A stretch of DNA of 64,000 nucleotides from Streptomyces sp. WZ-12 (GTDB lineage: Bacteria; Actinomycetota; Actinomycetes; Streptomycetales; Streptomycetaceae). The DNA is taken from positions 5,243,001 through 5,307,000 of the forward strand of contig NZ_CP118574.1 in assembly GCF_028898845.1 (NCBI RefSeq), given 5' to 3'. The notes beneath the pieces are model-generated. The model made no database searches and had not been told where the DNA came from. It saw nothing but the letters and a program-made list of their open reading frames with translations. This document shows, piece by piece, positions 1-7,885 of this stretch. The position numbers and the translations under genes are program-made. Position 1 is the stretch's first letter, and each line of letters begins with the position of its first letter.

Positions 1-2
1 CC

Positions 3-707
3 CACGCCCGCAACGAGGTCGGCTGGTACCTGGCCAAGCTGGGCCACTACGAGGAGGCCCGCCGCCACTGCGACCAGGCGCTCCAGCAATGCCGCGCCGC
101 CGAAGACCGCAGCGGCCAGGCCAGGACCCTGCTCAGCCTCGGCTACCTCGCCCACCACACCGGCCACCACGACGAGGCCGCCGACCGCTACCGCCAGGCC
201 CTCGCCCTCTACCGCGACCTCGGTGACACCTCAGCCCAGGCGGACACCCTCGACCACCTGGGCCACACCCTCGCCCCCCACAACAAACCCGAGGCCCACG
301 CCGCCTGGCACCAGGCCCTCACCCTCTACACGTCCCAACACCGCCCCACCGAAACCCACCGCCTCCACCCACAGCTCACCACCCTCGCCTCCGAGGACTC
401 CCCCAATCCCCCACAAAGGGCCCGGAGTGCGCCCCCAAACCAACCCTCTACCGGGAAGCCGAGCCGCCGCCCGTGCCATGAACTGCGCACCACGGCCCAA
501 GAGTTCACCCGCCTCCCACCCCACCCCACCGGCCCGAGCCGATCGCCCCCAGGCGCGTTCAACCGCCCAGAACCCAAGCCCCCGACCGCCAGCGGCCGCC
601 CCGATGACACCAGCAAACACAGACGCCAAAGGCCACCCAGGAACGTTCCTAGGTGGCCTTCACGCTGGTGCCCCCGGGCAGATTCGAACTGCCGACACCC
701 GCTTTAG
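3..707 (+). CDS. TPR-repeat protein, C-terminal part (5' end outside window)
   Basis: The frame is open from base 3 to a TAG at 705-707. The first 130 codons read as tetratricopeptide helices, for example YLAKLGHYEEARRHCDQAL and LGYLAHHTGHHDEAADRY, the pattern found at the C-terminus of Streptomyces AfsR/SARP or NB-ARC type regulators and TPR scaffold proteins. TPR arrays mediate protein-protein contacts. After about codon 130 the protein becomes a Pro/Arg/Ser-rich tail without recognisable structure, and the stop codon lies inside the tRNA-derived repeat at 668-710, so the tail is probably not conserved. The upstream domains are missing, so the exact family cannot be fixed. Confident on TPR, not on the role. 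Confidence 0.65.
   Translation, partial: HARNEVGWYLAKLGHYEEARRHCDQALQQCRAAEDRSGQARTLLSLGYLAHHTGHHDEAADRYRQALALYRDLGDTSAQADTLDHLGHTLAPHNKPEAHAAWHQALTLYTSQHRPTETHRLHPQLTTLASEDSPNPPQRARSAPPNQPSTGKPSRRPCHELRTTAQEFTRLPPHPTGPSRSPPGAFNRPEPKPPTASGRPDDTSKHRRQRPPRNVPRWPSRWCPRADSNCRHPL
629..660. terminator. Strong hairpin just outside the left att copy
   Basis: Two 16-base arms (629-644 and 645-660) pair with one mismatch and essentially no loop. The hairpin sits 8 bases from the tRNA-derived repeat, on the side where a minus-strand tRNA transcript would end. It is best explained as the terminator of the tRNA before the island inserted, and may also end the TPR transcript. Confidence 0.65.
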
Positions 708-710
708 GAG
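668..710. repeat. Left copy of 43-bp direct repeat (att site, tRNA-Arg 3' part)
   Basis: Identical over 43 bases to 7533-7575. It covers the tRNA-Arg(CCT) from the anticodon loop to the discriminator base, read on the minus strand, and sequence identity stops abruptly on both sides. This is the usual footprint of tyrosine-recombinase integration into a tRNA 3' end. The left copy is probably the original tRNA 3' end because a terminator hairpin follows it at once. Confidence 0.9.
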
Positions 711-1331
711 TGGGGTCGAATCCTTGATCGAGGGTGTTCGGTCCTGCCGGGGAGTGGTGCTGTTATCGCAGGTCAGCGCCACCCGGCCTGATGTTTGATC
801 CGGCCTTCGGCGCCTCGTGTTCCACCGTCCGCTCACGCATCGCTCATGCATAGCGGACGGCCGGCAAGGGGTGCGACATGCAGAACTACGCGCAATGCAT
901 GTCCTATTGAGTGCGTGTGAGCGTCCCTCCGTCGGCACTCACCGTACGGCGCGTCGGGGCCTGACGCCCGGCCACCCTCTTGTCGGTGACGCGCAGTCGA
1001 ATGCGTACCTCTTGATGGCCTGGACAGCACCGATACCGCCCAATCGCGGCGAGTCTCACCTCGTGGGTATTTTTCGGCCAGATCACCCCTGGCTCGCCAG
1101 TTGAACGGCCTCCCCCGGCCAGGCAGCCCGAACGGGACACGAACGAGGTGGAGTTCGGAAATAGGTGCCTTCCCTCCTTGATGTCGCGAGGTACGCACGC
1201 AAGTGGCACTTCTAGCCAGTAAGTGACCTGTTACGTCGGTCTGTCCGTAAAGAAAACATCAAGATCATTTAGTGTCGGAAGCACCGGGGGGGTGGCGATG
1301 GGCCACGCCTCCGCCCAAGGAGGAGATGAAC
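711..1331. other. Non-coding left arm of the island
   Basis: No convincing gene was found. The best small candidate is a 10-codon ORF at 878-910 (+), MQNYAQCMSY, with AAGGGG six bases before its ATG. The last 120 bases before the secreted-protein gene are AT-richer (around 1250-1275) and probably hold its promoter, but no clear -35/-10 pair can be assigned. The region next to the att copy, where an integrase is normally found, contains none. Confidence 0.5.
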
Positions 1332-1679
1332 ATGAAGAAGGCAACCGCTCGGGGCCTGGCTGGTCTTGCCATCGGTGGGCTTGCGCTGGTGGGCGCATCG
1401 CCGGCGTTCGCGATGGAGGCGTACTCGCCGAGCGCGCACGCACACGCTTGGACGACGACTTCCGATCGGGTCGTCAAGTTGCAGCAGAACGATCTCGGCA
1501 AGTCGCACGCCGACTACTACCGCACCACGGACCCGAACGAGCCGTACCACCTGTGGAACAAGTCCGGCATCATGGGCTCGACCGCGACGAGCGGCAACGG
1601 CAACCGCGTCGTCAAGATGCGTGCTTGCAACTGGGTCAAGGACAACGACGACGAGTGCGGCAAGTACGTGAACCACTGA
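1332..1679 (+). CDS. Small secreted two-cysteine protein, candidate bacteriocin-like peptide precursor
   Basis: The protein has 115 residues. The second ATG (1332) was chosen because AAGGAGG lies eight bases upstream; the ATG at 1326 is too close. Residues 1-27 are a classic signal peptide (MKK, hydrophobic core, ASPAFA cleavage). The mature part of about 88 residues is polar, rich in Asn, Asp, Thr and Tyr, and carries two cysteines near the C-terminus (RACNWVKDNDDECGKYVNH) that could form a disulfide. It is followed by a strong terminator and then an ABC transporter. The order secreted peptide, ABC ATPase, multi-TM permease recalls lactococcin-972-type loci, but no residue-level match to that family is claimed. 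Function unknown. Confidence 0.8.
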   Translation: MKKATARGLAGLAIGGLALVGASPAFAMEAYSPSAHAHAWTTTSDRVVKLQQNDLGKSHADYYRTTDPNEPYHLWNKSGIMGSTATSGNGNRVVKMRACNWVKDNDDECGKYVNH

Positions 1680-1734
1680 CCGGTTCACGGCGTGATCGCT
1701 GAGCTGTGAAACGCGCTCGGCGAACCGCGAACTC

Positions 1735-1771
1735 CAGCGGGAGGAACGGCATGTTGCCGTTCCTCCCGCTG
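1735..1771 (+). terminator. Intrinsic terminator after the secreted-protein gene
   Basis: A perfect 17-bp stem (1735-1751 with 1755-1771) closes on a 3-base TGT loop. It separates the secreted-protein gene from the ABC operon, so the small gene can be made in excess or on its own. Confidence 0.85.
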
Positions 1772-1835
1772 CGCGTCTGCACAACACAAATGATCAAGAG
1801 GTGCCGACTGTGGATCGGAATCGGGAAGGACGGGC

Positions 1836-2519
1836 GTGAGGGACAGGCCGCTGGCAGTGCGGGGACTCGGATACGAGATCGCCGGCCGGACGCTGTTGAA
1901 GGACATCGACATGCAGGTGGAGGCGGGCCAGTCCGTTGCCGTGGTGGGGCCGAGCGGCAGTGGCAAGAGCACGCTGCTCGGCTGCATCCTCGGTCTGGTG
2001 AAGCCGTCGGCCGGGGTGGTCGAGGTGGTCGGCGCCGACGTGGTGCGAATGCGGCAGCGCGCCTTGGAGCGCCATCGCAGCGCTCATATGGGAGTGATCT
2101 TCCAGTTCGGTGAGCTGCTTCCGGAGCTGTCGCCGGTCGAGAACGTCGCCCTGGCCGCGTTGTTGGCCGGCGAGGGCGCCCACCAGGCGTACGAGAAGGC
2201 CGAGCGGATCCTGGACGAACTCGGTGTTCCGTTGAACGGTGTCAGTACCGGCCACCTGTCGGGTGGGGAACGGCAGCGCACCGCGGTGGCTCGTGCCCTG
2301 GTGAACGAGCCGAAGCTGCTGCTGGCGGACGAACCGACCGGTGCGCTGGACGCGGCCACCCGGGACAGCGTTTGCGATCTGCTCTTCGACCTGCCGGAGC
2401 GATGGGGCTGCGGGCTTGTCGTGGTCACGCACGACGCCACGGTGGCGGACCGGGCCGAACGCGGCTTGGAGCTGCGCGGAACCACGCTCGCGTCCCGCGG
2501 AGCGGAGGCCGGCTCATGA
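1836..2519 (+). CDS. ABC transporter ATP-binding protein, MacB/LolD type
   Basis: The protein has 227 residues, full length for this class. Walker A GPSGSGKST is at 38-46, the signature LSGGERQR at 141-148, Walker B LLLADEP at 161-167 with catalytic Glu166, and the H-loop His at 199. It hydrolyses ATP to drive the FtsX-type permease encoded next, whose ATG overlaps this stop codon (ATGA), so the pair is translationally coupled. MacB/LolD-type ATPases serve mechanotransmission systems that move peptides or lipoproteins from the outer membrane face rather than classical importers. The start is GTG with GGAAGG upstream. The substrate may be the secreted protein encoded at 1332 (inference from order). 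Confidence 0.93.
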   Translation: MRDRPLAVRGLGYEIAGRTLLKDIDMQVEAGQSVAVVGPSGSGKSTLLGCILGLVKPSAGVVEVVGADVVRMRQRALERHRSAHMGVIFQFGELLPELSPVENVALAALLAGEGAHQAYEKAERILDELGVPLNGVSTGHLSGGERQRTAVARALVNEPKLLLADEPTGALDAATRDSVCDLLFDLPERWGCGLVVVTHDATVADRAERGLELRGTTLASRGAEAGS

Positions 2520-4744
2520 CTCCACAGGGGAAGAACCGTTCCCTGCGGGCCCAGTTGATGCGCATGGGGTGGGCTTCGGCGCGCCGCACTCCGGGGGGCT
2601 CGGTCCGCGCCGTTGCGTTGCTGCTGGCGGCCGCACTCCTGGCAGTGGGACTGTCGTCAGTAGTAGCGGTCTACGCGGCCTACGACGGCATCAACGCGCG
2701 GTCAGCAGCGCGGGCGCTCCAATACAAGGACGCGTCGCCCGACCGCAAGACCATTGCCCACGGTGTCGATTCCTTCGACGAAGTCGACGGACGTCAGTAC
2801 AGCGTCGTCTACCTGCGCCCTGTCTCCGATGAGGTCCCCCGTCCTCCTGGTATCAACCACTGGCCGAAGCCAGGTGAAGCTTTTCTGTCCCCCGGTCTGC
2901 AGCGGGCGCTGGCAGCAGAGGGAGCGCAGCACCGCTTCGGCAAGGTCGTCGGCACCATCGGTGACGAGGGACTGGCCAGCCCCGGCGAGAAGTACGCCTA
3001 CGCCAACCCCACCGATCGCCAGTTCAACGCCGAGGACACCTACGCCTTCGTGGGGTTCGGCGGGTCGGGCAGTGGGGCATCCGGCGATGTGCTGTTCATA
3101 GCCAACCGCGGAAAGCTGCTGACGGCGCTCTCGCTGGTCCTCCTGCCCGTCGCCGCCTTGGTGGTCGTAGCGGTGCGCATGGGATCCGATGGGCGCGATC
3201 GACGCACCGCCCTGCTTAGCGCACTGGGCGGTGGGCACCGGCACCGGGCTTGGCTGAACCTTGGCGAGTCGGCGCTTCCCGTCGTGGCCGGAGCGCTCCT
3301 GGGAGCCGCGCCGGCGTTCTTGGCCATGACGACCAGCGCTGTGCGACTGCCGTGGATCAACTACTGGCTCTCCTCCGTGGACTTGAGGCATTACGGATGG
3401 GCGACGGCACTCGCCACGATCGCAGCGGCACTCGGCACCCTGCTGCTGGTCTGCGTGCTGCACCGACAGGGCCGACGAGGCACCAGGCGATCCAGTCGCC
3501 TGGCTGCCCGGACGAGCCGCATCACGCGATGGGCCGCCCTTGCCTGCCCGGTACTGATCTTCGCCACGGTCTGGGGCCCGCAGCAGTTGGACCCCGCACA
3601 CTTTTCCGACCTGCGGATGAAGCTCTACAACATCGGCGTGGTGGCGGTCCTGGCGACCTTCCCGGGGGCCATCGCCTACGGAACCTCCCTACTCGGGGCC
3701 CGGTTGGCCGGTTCCGTTCGCCGGACGGGCGCCGAGGGCTCCCTCGTCGCCGGTCGGCACATGGCCGCTCACCCGGGGGTGACCGCACGTCTCGTCGCGG
3801 GAGTGGGGATCGCCATGGTGCTGGTGAGTCAGGTGCAGCTCAAACAGATCCAGTTCGGCAGCAGCGTGCTCGCGGCTCAGGAGACCGCACACCGTGTAGG
3901 GCAGAGCCTGCTGCTGATGCAGCCGAAGTGGGACAAGGCATCCCCCCGTGAGGTGGGGGAAGTGTTGCACCAGCTGCCGGCTGACGTGCAGGCACTTTCG
4001 ATTTACCGGAACGGGGAGAAGCCTGCTGCGTCGGTTCGACTTGCAGGACCTTGCGAGGCCCTGAAGGCGGTCAAGGTCACCTGTTCTCATACACGGGTGA
4101 CGGTATCTCCTGCCGAAACGGATCGGCGTGTCTTCGAGGCCCTGCGCTGGTCCGTGGGGGAGGCGAAGCAGATGACCGTCGTCCCTACTGTCGCGCCCGA
4201 CATCCGCAACAAGCCCGCGATGGTGCTTCTCGTCTCCGCCACCGGTGCGGACCTGCCTGTTGCAGACATCAAACAGGAAGTACGTCGAGCGCTTCCGCTG
4301 AACTCCGCTGACGTCGACGTTCCGGGCGGGTCGTGGCTGGTTGGCGCCAACACCCTGGCCGACCATGGGAGATGGGTCATCTTCATCGGCGTGCCCGGGG
4401 TGATGGTGATCGCTCTTACGATCGCGCTGGCCAACCTCGCTGAATTCCTTCGGTTCAGCCGCAAGACCGCCCCCCTGTCCGTGCTGTCCGGCACCCGCAG
4501 CATCTACTACTCCACGGCAGCGTGGTCTCTCCTGGCTCCGATGCTGGCCTCCATCGTCACCAGCGTGATCGTTGCCGTCTGGCTCGCAGCTCCGCAGGAG
4601 AACCCCGTCGCGGGCATCGAACTGTCGCCGGGACTGCTCACCACCTCGGCGGCGGCGTTGGCGGTCCTGTCAGCTGCGACGTGGCTCTGGGGCTCCCTGT
4701 CAGCGGTTCGCCAATCTTCAAGGTGGCGCCCCTATGGTGAGTGA
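2516..4744 (+). CDS. Large FtsX-like ABC permease
   Basis: The protein has 742 residues. The ATG at 2516 overlaps the stop of the ATPase gene. The first TM (about residues 27-50, AVALLLAAALLAVGLSSVV) is followed by an extracellular domain, a block of TMs in the middle (about 200-430), a second extracellular domain, and a final group of TMs (about 620-735). This double FtsX/MacB layout is typical of Gram-positive permeases in antimicrobial-peptide export or resistance systems. It works with the preceding ATPase. Its stop overlaps the start of the glycosyltransferase gene, making a three-gene operon. Family certain, substrate unknown. Confidence 0.88.
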   Translation: MTPQGKNRSLRAQLMRMGWASARRTPGGSVRAVALLLAAALLAVGLSSVVAVYAAYDGINARSAARALQYKDASPDRKTIAHGVDSFDEVDGRQYSVVYLRPVSDEVPRPPGINHWPKPGEAFLSPGLQRALAAEGAQHRFGKVVGTIGDEGLASPGEKYAYANPTDRQFNAEDTYAFVGFGGSGSGASGDVLFIANRGKLLTALSLVLLPVAALVVVAVRMGSDGRDRRTALLSALGGGHRHRAWLNLGESALPVVAGALLGAAPAFLAMTTSAVRLPWINYWLSSVDLRHYGWATALATIAAALGTLLLVCVLHRQGRRGTRRSSRLAARTSRITRWAALACPVLIFATVWGPQQLDPAHFSDLRMKLYNIGVVAVLATFPGAIAYGTSLLGARLAGSVRRTGAEGSLVAGRHMAAHPGVTARLVAGVGIAMVLVSQVQLKQIQFGSSVLAAQETAHRVGQSLLLMQPKWDKASPREVGEVLHQLPADVQALSIYRNGEKPAASVRLAGPCEALKAVKVTCSHTRVTVSPAETDRRVFEALRWSVGEAKQMTVVPTVAPDIRNKPAMVLLVSATGADLPVADIKQEVRRALPLNSADVDVPGGSWLVGANTLADHGRWVIFIGVPGVMVIALTIALANLAEFLRFSRKTAPLSVLSGTRSIYYSTAAWSLLAPMLASIVTSVIVAVWLAAPQENPVAGIELSPGLLTTSAAALAVLSAATWLWGSLSAVRQSSRWRPYGE

Positions 4745-6494
4745 ACGAAGCGCCGAGGCACCCCCGTCCGGCATACCGTCGGCGCCCCCGGCCGAGTCTT
4801 GCTCGGTGGGCTGGGCGCCGGCACCCCGAACCAGTAGCCGTCCTGTCGGCACTGCTCGCCGGGCGCTCTTCATCGCCGCCGTCGGACTGACCGTCGCAGC
4901 AGCTGCTCAGCAAGTCCTCATCGTGGTCGGGCTGGGCGGCTGGCTTCCCGGCTGGCAGCCGTGGCCCTACCTCCTGCTCGCGGCGCCGGCGTGGCTCGCC
5001 TCGCGCCCCTGGTGGCAACAGAAGGCCGGCCCGAAGGCATGGAGCCGGCTCGCGAACTCGGCACGGCGCCTGCCGGCTTGGCTCTACTGTCTCGGGGCTC
5101 TGGCCCTCACCGCGACGGTGTGCATATGGCTGCAAGGCAACGAACCGCACATGGCACACGAAGAAGCGGTCTACGCCAATAAAGCCCGATCTTGGGCCGA
5201 CGGCACTCCGGACGCGGGCTGGGGCCTCTACCGGCCCTTCGGGCTCCCGTTCCTCGGCCGAATAGCACTGGCCGTGCACCATGATGTTGGTGCGCTGCGC
5301 GGTGTAGCAGTCCTCCTCACGTTGGCGACGCTCGCCGTCACCCACCTGATTACGGCGCACTGGACTACTCCTCATAGGGCTGCTGTCACGGTGTTGCTCG
5401 TGGTGAGCGGGCTCGGATTTCTTCGGCGGGCCCCGGAGTTCCTCAACGACATCGGAGCGACAGGTCTCCTGCTGCTCGTCGTCTTCCTATTGGTTCGCGC
5501 ACAGGAGAAGGCAAAGTGCTCCGCGCTGCTGCTCCTTCCCTTCGCGATACTTGCTGCCTTCTACTTCCGCTACGGAGTGCTAGGGAGCCTTATCGCCATC
5601 GCGCTGGCAAGCCTAGGCGTCTATGGCCTTCGCGCCTGGAGAAAACACTGGCGTCAACTTCTCGCCGCCACTGGGATTCTTGCCGCCGGACTCCTACCGC
5701 ATTTCGTCTACGCCATCCAGGAGACCGGCTCTCCACTGGGCATCATCTTCTCCGCCACTGGACAGGCGAACCGGGACTACATAGGTGAAGGGCTCGTCTA
5801 CTACCTCGCGATCTTCCCCTACCGGCTCGCGGGTGACCTCGGGGCGATCGTGATGACAGCTGGCCTGTTCGTCGCGGGGGCGAGCGCACGCCGACTCTTG
5901 CAGGCTCGCCGGGGAGGAAACAGCTTGCCACGGCCGCGTGACCGGCGACATGTCTTCCTGGGCCTCTCCTCTGTACTGATCTTCGCCACACTGGGGCTCA
6001 CCGCACACGGTGAAGCACGCTTCGTCTACCTTCCGGTCATCCTCCTTACCGTGCTCGGGGTAGAAGGAATCGTGGAAATAGCGGGGCGTTGGGCAAGCAG
6101 GGCACTCCTTGTCGTCGCGGCTCTAGCCGGCATCACCATTGCCGGGACCGCTCAGGTCGTGGCAAAGGGAGCAATGCCTGGCCCGGAGGACCTCAGCCGG
6201 TCAACAGTGCCGGTTGCCCGAGAAATGACTTCCTCAACATCTTGCCTGCTGGTCACGGGCTACGAGCCCGAAATGGGTTGGTACTCCGGATGCGACGCAG
6301 TCACCTACTCCCAGTACCAGGACGTGAAGCCTGCACCGGGCGTGAAGACCAGCTTCATCCTCTTCGAACGAGGGCGATACCAACCCACATCAGACGCGCT
6401 GAGGCGCCTGATCGGCCACCGCGCCACCAGCGTGCGTCACATTCCGACGAATGGCGCCGTCGGATCGGCCACCGTCATCACCGTGCAACCGTAG
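4734..6494 (+). CDS. GT-C fold polytopic membrane glycosyltransferase (PMT/ArnT-like)
   Basis: The protein has 586 residues. The ATG at 4734 has AAGGTGG seven bases upstream and overlaps the permease stop. About 10-12 TMs are visible. After an early TM comes HMAHEEAVYANKARS, which matches the first-loop acidic motif of GT39/ArnT-like enzymes, where Asp/Glu residues bind the polyprenyl-phosphate sugar donor. A C-terminal soluble part (about 500-586) follows the last TM. Such enzymes transfer a sugar from a lipid carrier to protein, lipid or polymer outside the membrane. Coupling to the ABC pair suggests modification of the transported or protected surface component (inference). It could also be an uncharacterised membrane protein with a GT-C fold. 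Confidence 0.75.
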   Translation: MVSERSAEAPPSGIPSAPPAESCSVGWAPAPRTSSRPVGTARRALFIAAVGLTVAAAAQQVLIVVGLGGWLPGWQPWPYLLLAAPAWLASRPWWQQKAGPKAWSRLANSARRLPAWLYCLGALALTATVCIWLQGNEPHMAHEEAVYANKARSWADGTPDAGWGLYRPFGLPFLGRIALAVHHDVGALRGVAVLLTLATLAVTHLITAHWTTPHRAAVTVLLVVSGLGFLRRAPEFLNDIGATGLLLLVVFLLVRAQEKAKCSALLLLPFAILAAFYFRYGVLGSLIAIALASLGVYGLRAWRKHWRQLLAATGILAAGLLPHFVYAIQETGSPLGIIFSATGQANRDYIGEGLVYYLAIFPYRLAGDLGAIVMTAGLFVAGASARRLLQARRGGNSLPRPRDRRHVFLGLSSVLIFATLGLTAHGEARFVYLPVILLTVLGVEGIVEIAGRWASRALLVVAALAGITIAGTAQVVAKGAMPGPEDLSRSTVPVAREMTSSTSCLLVTGYEPEMGWYSGCDAVTYSQYQDVKPAPGVKTSFILFERGRYQPTSDALRRLIGHRATSVRHIPTNGAVGSATVITVQP

Positions 6495-6720
6495 TCAGCG
6501 GTCACGGGCAGCAGATGATGCAATCACCGACTGCCCCTCACTCGACCTCCACGCTCAAGAAACCGCGAAGAAGGGAACAACCCCGCCCACCTGCCTGAGG
6601 CGGCAGACGAGCGGGGTGTTCACACGTCAGGTCAGCGGTTCAGGTGCCGCGACTCGTCCAGCACACGCAGTGCCGCGCAGCGGGTTCCCCGGCCTGCACT
6701 CGGACATCGCTGGCTTCGCT

Positions 6721-6922
6721 TCAGGCGGACGGGTCGAACTCTCCCAGCTTGGCACCGGTGAGGAAGTCGGTTCATTCCCCGGTGGTGGACTCGACGGTGG
6801 CGCCGGTTGCGGACGGCCACGGCGCCGGGGACGTTGGTGGCCACCTCCCCACACCGGGGGTTGTTGTCGTCGTACTTGCAGGCGTGGGCCGTGCGGAACT
6901 CGAAGTCGGGACGTGCGGTCAC
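6721..6922 (-). pseudogene. Broken DUF397-domain gene
   Basis: The GTG start at 6922 has AAGGA upstream on the minus strand and opens a frame with EVATNVPGAVAVRN, a hallmark of the DUF397 family (about 65 residues). The frame then shifts, and the remainder continues in another frame as TGATVESTTGE, a TGA where the family has Trp, and TDFLTGAKLGEFDPSA. So there is one frameshift and one nonsense change. DUF397 proteins in Streptomyces normally pair with an adjacent XRE-type HTH regulator; none is present here. It is a dead remnant of such a pair. Confidence 0.8.
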
Positions 6923-7265
6923 TGCGTTTCCTTGCCTCGATGCGCGGAGAGTCGGTCCCCGCGCCGTGTGAGCCCTGCTCCGGTCCTTCGACCTGCGCGC
7001 GGTGGAGACGCCGGAGCGGGCGGTGGCCCCCGCCCTCCTGCGGTGACCCGTAGAAGGGCGGGACCGTTTTCCCTCGCCGCGCCGCCGTGGCGCGGCATCC
7101 TTCAAGGGAGCGTCCGGAAATGCTCCCCGCGGGACGGACCGGGCCAGTGACCTGCGCCCGTCGGCTCAGGTGCGAGGGGACTCGTGTTGTCCTCTCGGGC
7201 CGTCTGGTTGGGGGAGGTTGTGCGGGCGGAGCGGTCGGAGGCGTACCTCGGCGCTCCGTCCAAAC
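6923..7265. other. Intergenic, no gene recognised
   Basis: No reading frame here has a ribosome site and protein-like composition. A short perfect inverted repeat (GCCGCGCC/GGCGCGGC) lies near 7076-7096. The rest is probably decayed DNA of the island. Confidence 0.4.
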
Positions 7266-7349
7266 TCACAGGTAGATCTGCTTGCCGCACTTTGTGCAGC
7301 GCTTCTTGCCCTTGGGCACGTCGTGTGGGCAATCCATCCGGTCAGGCAT
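7266..7349 (-). CDS. 27-residue zinc-ribbon-like small protein
   Basis: The ATG at 7349 has AGGA six bases upstream and the stop is at 7266. The 27 residues include DCPH in the N-terminal half and RCTKCGKQ in the C-terminal half, that is Cys-Pro-His plus a CxxC knuckle, enough to bind one zinc ion, and the chain is otherwise basic. It resembles the tiny zinc-ribbon proteins seen on actinobacterial mobile elements, but no family is claimed. It lies between the broken DUF397 gene and the tRNA, inside the island. Confidence 0.5.
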   Translation of the reverse strand: MPDRMDCPHDVPKGKKRCTKCGKQIYL

Positions 7350-7454
7350 GCGTGGTCCTGTGCGTCTACTGCGTGTGGCGGAGGTTCGGGTCGGTAACCA
7401 GGGGGCGTGGTAAGGCGGTTCGGCTGCCGTGGGCTTTCGCACCGCTCACGCAAA

Positions 7455-7481
7455 CGGCCCCGGACGGTGAGTCCGAGGCCG
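7455..7481. terminator. Hairpin near right island end, candidate tRNA terminator
   Basis: Eleven-base arms (7455-7465 and 7471-7481) pair with one mismatch around a 5-base loop. It lies about 50 bases past the tRNA 3' end in the direction of tRNA transcription and may replace the original terminator now stranded at 629-660. Confidence 0.5.
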
Positions 7482-7532
7482 AATAGCACGCCTTCCTGGG
7501 GGAGAAACCTCAGGTCAGCGGCTTACCGCATA

Positions 7533-7575
7533 GTGCCCCCGGGCAGATTCGAACTGCCGACACCCGCTTTAGGAG
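7533..7575. repeat. Right copy of the 43-bp att repeat, inside the tRNA
   Basis: Perfect copy of 668-710. Here it is joined to the 5' half of the tRNA (7576-7606), so the tRNA stays functional after integration. See the island entry. Confidence 0.9.
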
Positions 7576-7606
7576 AGCGGTGCTCTATCCCCTGAGCTAC
7601 GGAGGC
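7534..7606 (-). tRNA. tRNA-Arg (anticodon CCT)
   Basis: Read on the minus strand from 7606, the 73 bases fold into a full cloverleaf: acceptor GCCTCCG/CGGGGGC with discriminator A, D-stem GCTC/GAGC, anticodon stem CCGCT/AGCGG around loop CTCCTAA, and T-arm GGCAG-TTCGAAT-CTGCC. Anticodon CCT decodes AGG. CCA is not encoded, which is common for Streptomyces tRNAs. The 3' 43 bases serve as the island attachment site. Confidence 0.97.
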
Positions 7607-7885
7607 GGGGGCTTGTTGAAAACCTTGTCGAAAACCCTGTGACTGGCTCTCGGCCCGGTCACGCAAACCCGCTGGTCGGATGGCCCGTGCAGCGACGCCC
7701 GACGTGCGGGACGAAGGCAACGGCGGAGATCCCAGCCGACCTCTGACAGGGTAGCGGATGAGTCCCCTGCGGTTCGCCCCCGCTGGCAGAGTTGTCGGCA
7801 GGGTTGCGCTGACGTGCGGATTTGCGAGGGATCTCCGCATGAAGTCTGTGTGTGGAGGGCTGGCTTCAGGGAGGGCGAAGGAGGG

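Larger units (their letters stand above)
668..7575. mobile_element. tRNA-Arg(CCT)-integrated genomic island, about 6.9 kb
   Basis: The segment is bounded by the perfect 43-bp repeats at 668-710 and 7533-7575, with an intact tRNA restored at the right end. The cargo is a secreted small protein, an ABC ATPase and permease, a GT-C membrane protein, a broken DUF397 gene and a 27-residue zinc-ribbon ORF. No integrase, excisionase or replication gene was recognised inside, so the island is either a remnant or was moved in trans. Its genes use more A/T-ending codons (5.4-6.5 kb) than the core genes to the right, in keeping with transfer. Confidence 0.8.

Noticed and set aside
833..1198. 121-codon minus-strand ORF in the island arm as an integrase or excisionase
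   Set aside because: No recombinase motifs, no ribosome site, poor codon pattern.
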